This document shows positions 51,612 through 61,078 of a stretch of DNA of 64,000 nt, in pieces (positions within the stretch are counted from its first letter, which is position 1; every line of letters starts with the position of its first letter). The stretch comes from Oscillospiraceae bacterium (lineage in GTDB: Bacteria; Bacillota; Clostridia; Oscillospirales; Oscillospiraceae), in NCBI GenBank assembly GCA_009777775.1, contig WRLE01000008.1:1-64000 (forward strand). The letters run 5' to 3'. A program made the translations under genes and the position numbers. The notes beneath the pieces are model-generated. The model ran no database searches and had not been told where the DNA came from. It saw only the letters and a program-made list of their open reading frames with translations.

Positions 51612-52718
51612 TCAGTATGTTACTGGGGGTGCATACAATAGCGGCAAAGTTATGTTGACTGAAATTCCTCGGTCGGGGTTGTTGATAATCCATATCTTTC
51701 CATTGTGAAGCGTCACCAAATGCCTGGCGATTGATAAGCCTAAACCGCTTCCGCTCTGTCCTGTTCTCGATGCATCGGCTCTATAAAAATCGTCAAAAAC
51801 ATAGGGAAGATCCGAATGTGATATGCCAATCCCATTATCAGATATTTTTATTAATACATCACCATTTTGTCTACTAAGGCTTATTTCAACTTTTGGATCT
51901 GACTGCTCCGGACTTGTGTATTTTACACTATTTTCTAGAATATTAATAAATACCCTTGCAAGTTTCTCTCTGTCAATACTCGATATAAAACCTGATTTTA
52001 TTTGAGTTTCCAGCACCATATTCGGCTCGTTATATTTAAACTCCGATATAAGCTCAATTAAAAACTCACCAATATCAGTTTCCATCTTTTCCAGGGGTAA
52101 GCTCGCATTTTCCAGTTTGCTTAATAATGACAAATCCTCGGCGAGAAGCTTTAAGCTTTTCGCCTTTTTTATTATCACATTGACATATTCATAAACTCTA
52201 TCCGGGGTCGATGCCACTCCATCAAGTATGCCCTCTGAGTATCCAATGATTGATGTGATTGGCGTTTGCAAGTCATGGGTTATGGAAGCCATCATCAGCC
52301 TCCGCTCTGTTTCTGCTCTTTCTTGAAGACCAATGGTGTTTTTTAGTCGTATTCGCATTTGCTCAAAGCCAGTGCCAAGCTCTGTAAACTCATCGTTGCC
52401 AGTAATAACCAATTCAAAATCCAGGTTGCCTTCACGAATTTCTGACACAGCCTGCTTTAGTCGCTCCAGCGGACTTGTAACTCTTTTGATATTGACAGCA
52501 ATTATCCATAATGCTCCAACTCCACTAATGAGCAGCATTACAAGGCCACCCATGGTAAAGTATCGAGCAGTTATATAGCCAATATTTTCCCTGAGTCTCT
52601 GACCAGAATAAGGATTAGCAATAAAATAAAACAACAAAAACCCCGCAGCCATGGAAACCGCATTTATCACAAGTATAGCAGTAATGCTACTCAGAAAAAT
52701 TCGTATACGAACAGACAA
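51612..52718 (-). CDS. HAMP sensor histidine kinase
   Basis: 368 residues. Two membrane helices (about 8-33 and 52-75) bracket a very short extracytoplasmic loop (about 18 residues), which suggests intramembrane sensing or sensing through a partner. HAMP covers about 75-128. The phosphoacceptor is His in ASITHDLQTPITSIIGY near residue 149. The ATPase has N (INILENSVKYTSP), G1 (ISDNGIGIS) and G2 (GQSGSGLGLSIAR) boxes. The partner is the response regulator immediately downstream. Small-loop kinases next to ABC exporters often respond to cell-wall antibiotics or envelope stress. Confidence 0.9.
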   Translation of the reverse strand: MSVRIRIFLSSITAILVINAVSMAAGFLLFYFIANPYSGQRLRENIGYITARYFTMGGLVMLLISGVGALWIIAVNIKRVTSPLERLKQAVSEIREGNLDFELVITGNDEFTELGTGFEQMRIRLKNTIGLQERAETERRLMMASITHDLQTPITSIIGYSEGILDGVASTPDRVYEYVNVIIKKAKSLKLLAEDLSLLSKLENASLPLEKMETDIGEFLIELISEFKYNEPNMVLETQIKSGFISSIDREKLARVFINILENSVKYTSPEQSDPKVEISLSRQNGDVLIKISDNGIGISHSDLPYVFDDFYRADASRTGQSGSGLGLSIARHLVTLHNGKIWIINNPDRGISVNITLPLLYAPPVTY

Positions 52719-52747
52719 TATAGCACCTCCGGTTTCAATTAATTGAA

Positions 52748-53506
52748 TCAGTATTCTTTTCTATCAAATAACAGGCTGCCGGCGGTGAAGAATGTTGTGG
52801 CGTAGCCGGTTACTATTAGTAACATGTGGAGCATTTTTCCGGGGTTGGGGAGGGCTCCTATCCATAGTCTGTACCATCTTAGGTAGGAGGTGAAAAGTAT
52901 CTCACTTAGAACTGGGAAGAAAAAAGGTAGTGCATTTAATAGCATATATGATAGTAATAAAAGAAACATTGTCAGAGTGCCGCTGCGTCCCATCAGGGCG
53001 ACTAAAGCGGCATAAGCAGACAATATTGCCAAAGGGATAAGGGTCAGCGCATAGGAAACAAGTGCCATAAATAACTCATTTGCACTGAGCTGTTTTCCAA
53101 ACACCTGATTTAACACTGCTGTCATAACAAAGACACAAGCCAAATAAAGTGCAGCGTATGTGAGTACAGCCATGAGTTTTGATGCGTACAGCTTCCACCG
53201 CTCCACGGGGCGACATAACATGGCTTTCAGGTTATTATCAGCACCTTCGACTGTTATTAAGTCAGTTACTCCCATAAATATCAAAAATGGTATAAGTATT
53301 TGCAAAAACAAGGGAAGAGCAGTCATGGGAGTAGGTGTTAAGTTAATGTTAAATCCTCCCTGGGTTCTGGCAAAACCAGAAATGATTTGGCTTAAGCCCG
53401 ACCAAAGCAGGCAAATAAGCAAACCAATTATTATAAAGACCAGATATTTTTTTCGGGCAATTAATTTTGCCCATTCATTGCGAAATGATGCCATCAAGGA
53501 TGCCAT
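52748..53506 (-). CDS. ABC-2-type permease
   Basis: 252 residues with about six membrane helices. It begins FRNEWAKLIARKKYLVFIIIGLLI, the usual start of bacteriocin/lantibiotic-immunity-type permeases (LanEG-like), and has ADNNLKAMLCRPVERWKLYASKL, the ABC-2 coupling helix region. The ATPase gene precedes it with a 14-base gap. The pair could extrude a peptide or lipid. Located between the ATPase and the kinase in one operon. Confidence 0.85.
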   Translation of the reverse strand: MASLMASFRNEWAKLIARKKYLVFIIIGLLICLLWSGLSQIISGFARTQGGFNINLTPTPMTALPLFLQILIPFLIFMGVTDLITVEGADNNLKAMLCRPVERWKLYASKLMAVLTYAALYLACVFVMTAVLNQVFGKQLSANELFMALVSYALTLIPLAILSAYAALVALMGRSGTLTMFLLLLSYMLLNALPFFFPVLSEILFTSYLRWYRLWIGALPNPGKMLHMLLIVTGYATTFFTAGSLLFDRKEY

Positions 53507-53520
53507 CTTAACACCTCCAA

Positions 53521-54246
53521 CTATTCCATTCTTTCAATTCTAGTTTTTGATACTTGCGCTAAGAAAAAGTCTTCCAGACTGGGAGATTGGGATAAAATCC
53601 CTTCCATGCTCTCCACACATAACAGTTTTCCGCTATATATAATCGCTGCCTTAGTGGCGCATTGTTCAATTTCGTGTGCCAAGTGGGAAGAAATCAACAC
53701 AGCTGCCCCTTTGCTTGCTGCATTTGTAACCACTTCTCTCACATATATCATGCCCTCTATATCTAAACCATTTGCTGGTTCATCGAGTATGAGAAGCTCC
53801 GGTTCCGATAATAGTGCAAGTGCTAAGCCAAGTCTTTGGCGCATACCCAAACTAAAGGTGGAAACTTTGTCTTTTCTATATTTTTCCATATCCACAAGAT
53901 GCAAAACCTCGTCAATGCGCCCATTATCAACGCCTTTATAAAAACGCGCTGCCATTTTGAGGTTTTGTAGTGCTGTCATATGGTCATAAAGAGCTGGTGC
54001 TTCAATAAGGCAGCCGGTGTGCTTCATTGCCGCTTCATGGTTTTTCACAGCATCAATCCCGCAAATACGAACTGTTCCCCTTGTGGGTTGGACTAGCCCT
54101 GCTATTGCTTTCATTGTGGTGGTTTTTCCTGAGCCGTTGGGACCTAGCAAGCCCAGCACCTCACCTGGGGCGAGCGCGAAGGAAATGTCCTCCGCGCCGC
54201 GTCCATTCTTATATACTTTACTAAGATTATCCAGTTCCAGTATCAT
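53521..54246 (-). CDS. ABC transporter ATP-binding protein
   Basis: 241 residues with Walker A GPNGSGKTTT near residue 37, signature FSLGMRQRLGLALAL near 132 and Walker B LLILDEPANGLDIEG near 151, followed by the switch histidine SSHLAHEI. The type is that of bacitracin/lantibiotic-immunity ATPases. It begins 4 bases after the stop of the membrane-anchored protein gene and partners the permease at 52748-53506. Confidence 0.88.
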   Translation of the reverse strand: MILELDNLSKVYKNGRGAEDISFALAPGEVLGLLGPNGSGKTTTMKAIAGLVQPTRGTVRICGIDAVKNHEAAMKHTGCLIEAPALYDHMTALQNLKMAARFYKGVDNGRIDEVLHLVDMEKYRKDKVSTFSLGMRQRLGLALALLSEPELLILDEPANGLDIEGMIYVREVVTNAASKGAAVLISSHLAHEIEQCATKAAIIYSGKLLCVESMEGILSQSPSLEDFFLAQVSKTRIERME

Positions 54247-54250
54247 AATT

Positions 54251-55813
54251 TTATCCTTCTACAATACTATCATCATTTTCATTTGCAATGTCATCGGCTG
54301 CATCGTCATCACTTATATTATCCATGGCATCATAACTATTCTCATTGTCGATACCTGCTTCGAGCTCATCATCTGCTTCGTTGTAGTCTTGCATATCATC
54401 AGGAGAAACAGCTTCGTCAAAATTATCATCTTCGCTTTCTTCAACGGAAGCATCATTATCTATTTGCTTCTCCTTGCTGGCTTCCATTAATTCCAAGTCA
54501 AAGTCATCTACTATAACATATTCTGTGACGGGAAAAGGATTTCCATAACTGGATCTTCCTACTGGTTGATCGTACGATATTGGATACGTTGTTGTTAGAC
54601 TGTCGAGGTTAATGCTTCCATCATCGTTTAGGTTAAAGTACACATAATAATTGTATTGTTCATCGCCAAACAAGGATTTTAGATACTCATATGTGAGTAC
54701 TGTCTGAGCTCCGGGTATCGGAAATTCTGGGTTGCTTGTACCAATATCAGTAAAAGCTACACTAACATCAATTTCCATTGTATAGCTGTCGTCAAAAATA
54801 TTGACGATGGTAATCGTGGCGTTTCCTCCAAGGCTAAGCAAGTTACCTTTTGAATCTATCGTTGCTTCACCATGAACATAATCTATCACCAAGCTGCTCA
54901 GTGGCATATTATATGGAGTATAATTATTAAAATCGGAACGCTCTGCTGGTCCTTTATACTGTGCAATTTGCTCCCGTGAACCTTCGTTGATATAAAAAAC
55001 ACCGTCGTAGTATGTTTCTCCCCAATAGGCTTCGCTTGAGTTATGTCTATAAAATGAATATGAGCCATCATCCCAAGCTTCCTGCTCTTCATCTGTCATA
55101 GCTCTAACAGTTTGCCTATAGGTTGTAACAGTTTTTTCTCCACTTTCGATACGGATTTCTTCAGTGATATAATCTACACCATCGAAGCTGACTTCTTGCC
55201 AATCATAGAACCATCTTCCTTGCTGTTCGATGGCAACATCAATTCCAGCTTTAACAAGCTCTGGGATTTGGCTATCTGTAAGGGTACCTTGGATTATGCG
55301 GACACCATCCCTTGATGACATGGTAATGTTATTTTTAAGGTCTCCCACCAACACATCAATTAAAAGCTCGATAAAGCGCATTTCTGCGGAATTTAACTCT
55401 TCTATGCTCATCATGGAATAACTGCGGTTTCGAGTTGAATATGATGGTCCATAAACACTGGCACTATACCAGTTTACTCCAGCTGAATCTTCAGAAGCAA
55501 AGCCATACATACTCATGGTGTCAGAGTTGTAATAAAAATTGTATACTTCACCATTTTCTGTGTAATAGTAGGTAAGCGAGCTACTCTCTCCAATAACATT
55601 GAACATTTTTTCGCTTTGGAATACCTCGCCGTTGATGGATAATTTTGCCTCTCCCACAATTGTGACATTGGTATAGCTGAGTGCATCCAGTAAAGCTTTT
55701 TTCACTGTGTCATATGGCGAGCCCATCATGGCTGCATATCCCACCGCACCGCCTAGTACCACTAAAGCGATAATTAAGCTAAGTAGCCTGATTGATATTT
55801 TCCTTTTCATCAT
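54251..55813 (-). CDS. Membrane-anchored extracellular protein with acidic tail
   Basis: 520 residues from ATG 55813, with GGAGG correctly spaced (the longer frame from 55855 lacks a ribosome binding site). A basic n-region and hydrophobic segment (about 8-30) suggest a signal anchor. Residues about 35-430 look like a secreted beta-rich domain with many Tyr, Ser and Thr. From about residue 445 to the end is a strongly acidic tail of about 75 residues (DDELEAGIDNE, DDDAADD) that is probably disordered. The family is not recognised. It leads the operon that continues with the ABC exporter and the two-component genes, so it may be a sensed or protected extracytoplasmic factor. Confidence 0.65.
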   Translation of the reverse strand: MMKRKISIRLLSLIIALVVLGGAVGYAAMMGSPYDTVKKALLDALSYTNVTIVGEAKLSINGEVFQSEKMFNVIGESSSLTYYYTENGEVYNFYYNSDTMSMYGFASEDSAGVNWYSASVYGPSYSTRNRSYSMMSIEELNSAEMRFIELLIDVLVGDLKNNITMSSRDGVRIIQGTLTDSQIPELVKAGIDVAIEQQGRWFYDWQEVSFDGVDYITEEIRIESGEKTVTTYRQTVRAMTDEEQEAWDDGSYSFYRHNSSEAYWGETYYDGVFYINEGSREQIAQYKGPAERSDFNNYTPYNMPLSSLVIDYVHGEATIDSKGNLLSLGGNATITIVNIFDDSYTMEIDVSVAFTDIGTSNPEFPIPGAQTVLTYEYLKSLFGDEQYNYYVYFNLNDDGSINLDSLTTTYPISYDQPVGRSSYGNPFPVTEYVIVDDFDLELMEASKEKQIDNDASVEESEDDNFDEAVSPDDMQDYNEADDELEAGIDNENSYDAMDNISDDDAADDIANENDDSIVEG

Positions 55814-55938
55814 GTTTTCCTCCAAAACGTGTAAAGTTTTTGCAATTGCTCCCATATTAAAACACTAGAGGCTTACGCTAGTCTTACGGAATTATTACGT
55901 TTTTCTTAAGAAATGCAATTAATCGATAATAATCCAAT

Positions 55939-56022
55939 GTCATTCTGAGCTTGCCTGCGAATTGTAATCTATTTTACACCAAAAGTCGGTGCAATTAGAT
56001 TCTTCGCTTCGCTCAGAATGAC
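55939..56022. repeat. Small palindromic repeat between operons
   Basis: GTCATTCTGAGC (55939-55950) and GCTCAGAATGAC (56011-56022) are perfect 12-base inverted arms around 60 bases, with CTTCGCTTCG in the right half. This GTCATTCTGAG-type element is a dispersed intergenic repeat in many bacteria. No coding function. A second copy was not noticed in the window. Confidence 0.6.
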
Positions 56023-56058
56023 ACGGTTAGGTTATCTAATTTTTACTATGTGGTAAGT

Positions 56059-58365
56059 TTACTCTGTTTCGATTTGAATCTCGCCGTCTTGGGCAGTTAG
56101 TCCTACTTTTTCAATCGGTTGTGCATAGTTGGAAATCATTTCAGCAGCTATTCTGTCCTCAATCTCCTTTTGAATGAGCCGACGCAAATTGCGCGCACCA
56201 TATATTTGGGAGAATGATTTTTCGGTGAGATATTCAATAAGCTTATCATCAAAGCGAAGCTCTATGGGTTTTTCTGCCATGGAATCGGCAAGCTCCTTGA
56301 GCATCAGCCTGGCAATAGCCTTAAAGTTGTCCTCATCAAGTAGGTTGAAGTATATGATTTCGTCTACGCGGTTTATAAACTCCGGACGCAAGAAATCTTT
56401 TAGAGCTTTTTCTTGTTTTTCCTGTCCATGCTCATCTTCCGTGCGATTAAAGCCGAGTGCGCTGTCTTTTCTATCGCTGCCAGCGTTGGTCGTCATGATG
56501 ATGATTGTATTTTCAAAATTGATTGTGCGTCCATGGGCATCTGTGATTCTACCGTCATCTAGTATCTGAAGCAAAATGTTCATAACATCAGGATGGGCCT
56601 TCTCAATTTCGTCAAAAAGGACAACACTATATGGTCTGCGACGGATTTTTTCTGTCAGCTGTCCAGCTTCATCATAACCGATATATCCAGGGGGAGAACC
56701 GATTATGCGAGATACTGTATGCCTTTCCATAAACTCGGACATATCAAGCCTGACCAGTGAGTCCGGAGAATCGAACATATCAGCAGCAAGCCTTCTCACT
56801 AGCTCCGTTTTTCCAACGCCGGTGGAGCCAATGAATATAAAGGAAACTGGTTTCCGTTTTGCGGCAATGCCAACACGATTACGCTTAATTGCTGCACAGA
56901 CGGCTTCCACTGCATCGTCCTGACCGATTATATGCTCTTTGAGACGCTGATCAAGTTCGGAAAGTCGTTTAAATTCGTCTTCCCTAATACTGGAAGCTGG
57001 AATTTTTGTCCAAAGCTCAATCACTCTGGCTAAATTGTCCATGGTCATGGAGGGGACGCCTTGCTTTTCCAATTCCTCAAACTCTTCCGAGAGTCTCAAA
57101 TCCAAGCTGCGAAGCTCTGCAAGACGCTCATAATCGCTGGAGTTGGGGGTAGAACCAAGTTTATCCCTCTCTTTTTGCAAATCTGCTCTTTCCTTAATAA
57201 TCGCATCTTTGCGGGCGATTAATTCACTTTTAAGATTCATATCGGAACAAGCTTCATCTATAAGGTCTATTGCTTTATCCGGTAAGAACCTGTCTGTAAT
57301 ATATCTCTCTGACAGTATCACCGCTTGTCTTGCCATTTCATCTGGAATCACGACACCATGGTATGATTCGTAGTAATGCTTTATACCCATGATAATATCA
57401 ATTGAGTCAGCAATCGATGGTTCTTCCACGATGACAGGTTGGAATCTACGTTCCAGAGCTGCGTCTTTTTCGATGTGCTTTCTGTACTCGTTAAGGGTTG
57501 TGGCACCGATGACTTGAATCTCTCCACGAGACAATGCTGGTTTTAGAATATTGGCTGCATTCATAGAGCCTTCAGCATCTCCAGCACCCACGAGGCTATG
57601 GACTTCATCAATGACCAAAATGACATTCCCATGGCTTCGGATTTCTTCCACCAAGCCTTTCATTCGGCTCTCGAACTGTCCTCTAAATTGGGTGCCTGCA
57701 ACAAGAGCAGTCAAATCCAACAAAAAGACTTCTTTATCCCTCAGCTTATTGGGAACAACCCCATCATATATGCGCTGAGCTAAACCCTCGGCAATCGCTG
57801 TCTTGCCGACACCTGGTTCGCCAATGAGGCAAGGATTGTTCTTTTGTCTTCTATTGAGGATTTGGACAACCCGCTCAGTTTCCAGTTCTCTACCGACAAT
57901 CCTGTCTAGTTTCCCCTCTGCAGCCCTTGTTGTCAGAGAAATGCAGTAGCTTTCCAGATACCTACGCCTATTGTTGCCACCTTGTCCTTGCTGTTGCCTA
58001 TCAGTATTCTCTCGCTCCGCATCTCGATTTGGTCTGGTGAAATCCCGAGGCGGTGTATCATCAGGTCCCCCAAACAGCCTGTTGAGAAACGGAAATGTTG
58101 CAGTTCTGCCCTCGTCAGTATTGTTTTCCTGGTCGGACATACTCTCTAAGCCACCCATTGCTTCCATCATTTCGTCTGTGAGGCTATCGAGATCATCATC
58201 CGTCAACCCCATCCGTCGTATGATATCTTCAACAGGTTTGATATTCATTTCCCGGGCGCATTTTAGGCAAATCCCCTCATTTGAAGATTGTCCGTTTTCG
58301 ATTTTTGTAATGAATATCACTGCTGCGTTTTTGTTGCACCTAGCGCAAATAGTTGGTCGCATCAT
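56059..58365 (-). CDS. clpE: ClpE-type ATP-dependent protease/chaperone ATPase
   Basis: 768 residues. An N-terminal zinc finger (Cys7, Cys10, Cys33, Cys36; ICARC and ICLKC) replaces the ClpC N domain, as in ClpE. Two AAA+ modules follow: Walker A GEPGVGKT near residue 182 and GSTGVGKT near residue 512. Their sensor and Arg-finger regions are normal, with a short coiled coil between (about residues 405-455). The C-terminal D2-small domain carries RNLRRLIQKEIEDRI. It unfolds proteins for ClpP and is usually heat- and stress-controlled, often through CtsR; I did not find a clear CtsR box upstream. It is 59 bases after pgsA on the same strand. Confidence 0.9.
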   Translation of the reverse strand: MMRPTICARCNKNAAVIFITKIENGQSSNEGICLKCAREMNIKPVEDIIRRMGLTDDDLDSLTDEMMEAMGGLESMSDQENNTDEGRTATFPFLNRLFGGPDDTPPRDFTRPNRDAERENTDRQQQGQGGNNRRRYLESYCISLTTRAAEGKLDRIVGRELETERVVQILNRRQKNNPCLIGEPGVGKTAIAEGLAQRIYDGVVPNKLRDKEVFLLDLTALVAGTQFRGQFESRMKGLVEEIRSHGNVILVIDEVHSLVGAGDAEGSMNAANILKPALSRGEIQVIGATTLNEYRKHIEKDAALERRFQPVIVEEPSIADSIDIIMGIKHYYESYHGVVIPDEMARQAVILSERYITDRFLPDKAIDLIDEACSDMNLKSELIARKDAIIKERADLQKERDKLGSTPNSSDYERLAELRSLDLRLSEEFEELEKQGVPSMTMDNLARVIELWTKIPASSIREDEFKRLSELDQRLKEHIIGQDDAVEAVCAAIKRNRVGIAAKRKPVSFIFIGSTGVGKTELVRRLAADMFDSPDSLVRLDMSEFMERHTVSRIIGSPPGYIGYDEAGQLTEKIRRRPYSVVLFDEIEKAHPDVMNILLQILDDGRITDAHGRTINFENTIIIMTTNAGSDRKDSALGFNRTEDEHGQEKQEKALKDFLRPEFINRVDEIIYFNLLDEDNFKAIARLMLKELADSMAEKPIELRFDDKLIEYLTEKSFSQIYGARNLRRLIQKEIEDRIAAEMISNYAQPIEKVGLTAQDGEIQIETE

Positions 58366-58424
58366 TTGTAATTACCTACCTTCTTTGAGGCGATGTGATT
58401 TCAGAACTGCTCACGATTACAGCG

Positions 58425-59006
58425 TCATGGCGGACAGTTCTCATGCCCCGATTTATCGTTATTTCTATTTTTCATTAATATAGTATATTCTTGGATATAA
58501 CTTCCCAAGGATAGAATAGTTAGTAGTATGGCGAAGGATATCATCCCCGTTGCTATTATCTTGGGTATTTGGCGAAAAAGCATAAGTGTGGTACAAACGA
58601 GGAAAAACACGAATGTTGCCATTTTTCCCATCATATTCGCTGGCATCATTTCCGCATGGGCTACCCTATGGATAACAACACCACCTATTGCCATTAGTAT
58701 TTCCTTGATTATTGCCACCAGCACCGCCCAGAAAGGAATAATCCCATCGATGGCAATGCAGACCATTACAGTTGTAGTCATCAATTTATCAGCAAAGGGA
58801 TCGAGGAATTTTCCAAGTTTTGAAGATGCTTCAAATTTCCGTGCTAAATACCCATCCACAACATCGCTGAAGGCAGCGATTGCAAATATCAAAGTCGGGA
58901 GAGCTTTGATGTCGCTTTTGTCGGAAAAGTATACAAATATAAAAATTGGTACCAGACACATCCTAAAAATGGAAATTATATTCGGGACAGTCTTCACACA
59001 TGTCAC
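58425..59006 (-). CDS. pgsA: CDP-diacylglycerol-glycerol-3-phosphate 3-phosphatidyltransferase
   Basis: 193 residues and four to six membrane helices. The CDP-alcohol phosphatidyltransferase motif D-x2-DG-x2-AR-x8-G-x3-D-x3-D is complete at Asp48, Asp51, Gly52, Ala55, Arg56, Gly65, Asp69 and Asp73. The enzyme makes phosphatidylglycerol phosphate from CDP-diacylglycerol in the membrane. Start at ATG 59006 with AAAGGAG nearby. Located between cvpA-like and clpE genes on the minus strand, a loose housekeeping operon. Confidence 0.9.
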   Translation of the reverse strand: MTCVKTVPNIISIFRMCLVPIFIFVYFSDKSDIKALPTLIFAIAAFSDVVDGYLARKFEASSKLGKFLDPFADKLMTTTVMVCIAIDGIIPFWAVLVAIIKEILMAIGGVVIHRVAHAEMMPANMMGKMATFVFFLVCTTLMLFRQIPKIIATGMISFAILLTILSLGSYIQEYTILMKNRNNDKSGHENCPP

Positions 59007-59094
59007 CTCATCATTTTCGTAAAGGAGCTGTTGCTATTGTATCATGTTTTATAGTTATAGGAAAGAGTGCGAACCGATGATTGCGAATTAATCA

Positions 59095-59808
59095 CTATAT
59101 ACCGATTACATTCGCTATTGGATTGTTATTTACTATATACTTTAAAATTTTTGTACTCTCAATCACATTTGGCGCTATTAAACCCACATACCTGACCACT
59201 GTGGCTAGCACAAACACGATGAGAAGTCCTTTTGCAGTGCCAAACGCAGCTCCAGCAATGGAATCTACTAGAGCTAAACCAGGGAGGGAAAATACGAAGT
59301 TAATGAGATTACCGATTACAGCAAATATTATTCCCATTAACACAAATGCTATGCCGAAAACAGCCACAAATGCCAAAACCGAAGACAGTCTATCTGCTAG
59401 GTAATCAGATAGCAATGTTTCCGGGATTCCCTCATTTGACCTCCCGCTAGTCGCAAGCTCAGCAACGCGCATTGCTGGTGATTGGGGTAAACCTATGCGC
59501 CGCAATGCTTTATATGCTGTAGAATAGTTTTCGGACTTACCTTCAAAGATACTTGGGTCATGTTCCATATCGTTATCTAATATGTCAACAAGAGCTGTAT
59601 CAATTACACCGCTGACAAAGGGATTAATCAGGTCAGAAAAAGCGTCCGAATATGCCGAAGCTGCTACACTTGCTGCAAATAATGACAATACGAGGGTGAC
59701 AACACCAAAAACACCTCTAATGAGTCCATTGCTGTATCCGCGCCACCCGCAAAATGCAACTGTTCCGATAATCGCCAAGTCAATGCCGAGTACCAACATA
59801 TTATACAC
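59095..59808 (-). CDS. CvpA-family membrane protein
   Basis: 237 residues with four membrane helices. The helix starts (LGIDLAIIGTVAFCGWRGYSNGLIRG) and the last half (SVLAFVAVFGIAFVLMGIIFAVIGNLI) fit CvpA. CvpA of Escherichia coli is needed for colicin V production and purF expression, and Firmicute relatives have an unclear role in envelope integrity. It starts 33 bases after the DUF5711-like gene and lies in the same minus-strand run. Confidence 0.78.
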   Translation of the reverse strand: MYNMLVLGIDLAIIGTVAFCGWRGYSNGLIRGVFGVVTLVLSLFAASVAASAYSDAFSDLINPFVSGVIDTALVDILDNDMEHDPSIFEGKSENYSTAYKALRRIGLPQSPAMRVAELATSGRSNEGIPETLLSDYLADRLSSVLAFVAVFGIAFVLMGIIFAVIGNLINFVFSLPGLALVDSIAGAAFGTAKGLLIVFVLATVVRYVGLIAPNVIESTKILKYIVNNNPIANVIGI

Positions 59809-59841
59809 ACACGCCTTACAATGTACTATGTCTCTTTAATA

Positions 59842-61002
59842 TCAGCCATCGAGCAAAACAGTGTAAGCGAAATAATCGCTAGCTACGAGGGCATGATTTT
59901 TGTTAAGAGATATTGCCGCTGTTGCTCCAGCAAAAGAACCGTATTGGCTAGATATGGTGATTTCATCCAACGAAGTGGTATAAAACACCACACCGTCATT
60001 TTGGGTTATTGCTATAAAGCCGTTACCCGATGCCATTGTAATGGGTTCTTTGTTTGTTTCGATTTCACCAAGGATTCGTCCAGTTTTATCAAGTGTTACC
60101 AGCAGTCCTTGATAGCCATAATAATTAGCATTTGATGAACTGGTAAGACTCAATGTAATTAAATCAGCATTAAGGACATAACCAGATAAGCGATTTTCAT
60201 CAAATGAATATAAAAGCTCTGATTCATTGCTTTTTTTAATAAGCAAAAGCTCAGTGGGTGTAATAGCTAAAATATCGTTTCCGTTTAAATAGCACAAGTC
60301 CAATATGAGCGTCCCTGGCATATCGAAAACCCTTTGAGTTTCTTCGCTATCGAGATTGTAGAAGATAATCCTACTGCCTTCTTGGCTAATACTCAGCACC
60401 GCAATGCTTTTATTATCCGCTGTTATCGCTGATGCCAACACATATCCACTTGCCATATTGACTTTATAAACAGGGGAACCGTTATTGTTGTAAACTGTAA
60501 CGATGCCCTTATATGCATTGTTTTCCTGGGTGCAAACGCTTATCCAAGCATTAGGATTAATTGAAACACTGCAAATCTCACCCTCGACATCCATGCTGGT
60601 GATAATCTCGTTTTTCTTAAAGAGTCGCAGGGATGAACCGCCTATATCATATGCTATCGCATATCCATTGATTGTTTTTATAGAAGGGCTCGTCATCTTG
60701 AATGAATCCCTGAAAATTTCATTACCATCAGCCCCCAATATTTGCATGCCAAGAGTCCCAACAGCAACGATGGAATTATCCAAACTGGCATAGACCCTGT
60801 TATGACCAACTTGGAACAAATACTCCTCTGCCATATCTGAAGATTTGCTGCTGTTGAATATATCTGATAAATTTGGTATGGATAATCTTTTCCCAGAGGC
60901 AAAATATATAACAGCATACAAAAGTGCAGATAAAGATAAGACAATCAAAAGCGTTCTAATTGGTCTTCGCTTTTTGGATTTATTTTTGGTATTGCTGGTC
61001 AT
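59842..61002 (-). CDS. DUF5711-like membrane-anchored propeller protein
   Basis: 386 residues. A basic N-terminus (NTKNKSKKRRPIRT) and one membrane helix (about 17-35) are followed by an extracytoplasmic beta-rich region of about 340 residues. It has repeated blocks such as SIVAVGTLGMQILGADGNEI, YAIAYDIGGSSLRLF and SIAVLSISQEGSRIIFYNLD, a beta-propeller pattern characteristic of DUF5711. The function is unknown. It is placed next to cvpA-like and truA genes, as in other Clostridia. Confidence 0.75.
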   Translation of the reverse strand: MTSNTKNKSKKRRPIRTLLIVLSLSALLYAVIYFASGKRLSIPNLSDIFNSSKSSDMAEEYLFQVGHNRVYASLDNSIVAVGTLGMQILGADGNEIFRDSFKMTSPSIKTINGYAIAYDIGGSSLRLFKKNEIITSMDVEGEICSVSINPNAWISVCTQENNAYKGIVTVYNNNGSPVYKVNMASGYVLASAITADNKSIAVLSISQEGSRIIFYNLDSEETQRVFDMPGTLILDLCYLNGNDILAITPTELLLIKKSNESELLYSFDENRLSGYVLNADLITLSLTSSSNANYYGYQGLLVTLDKTGRILGEIETNKEPITMASGNGFIAITQNDGVVFYTTSLDEITISSQYGSFAGATAAISLNKNHALVASDYFAYTVLLDG

Positions 61003-61078
61003 AATGCCACCCAGTAATTATTTATACCCCTTGCGCAACTAGCATTATATCATGTTTTCTAAAAAAAAGATATAGATT

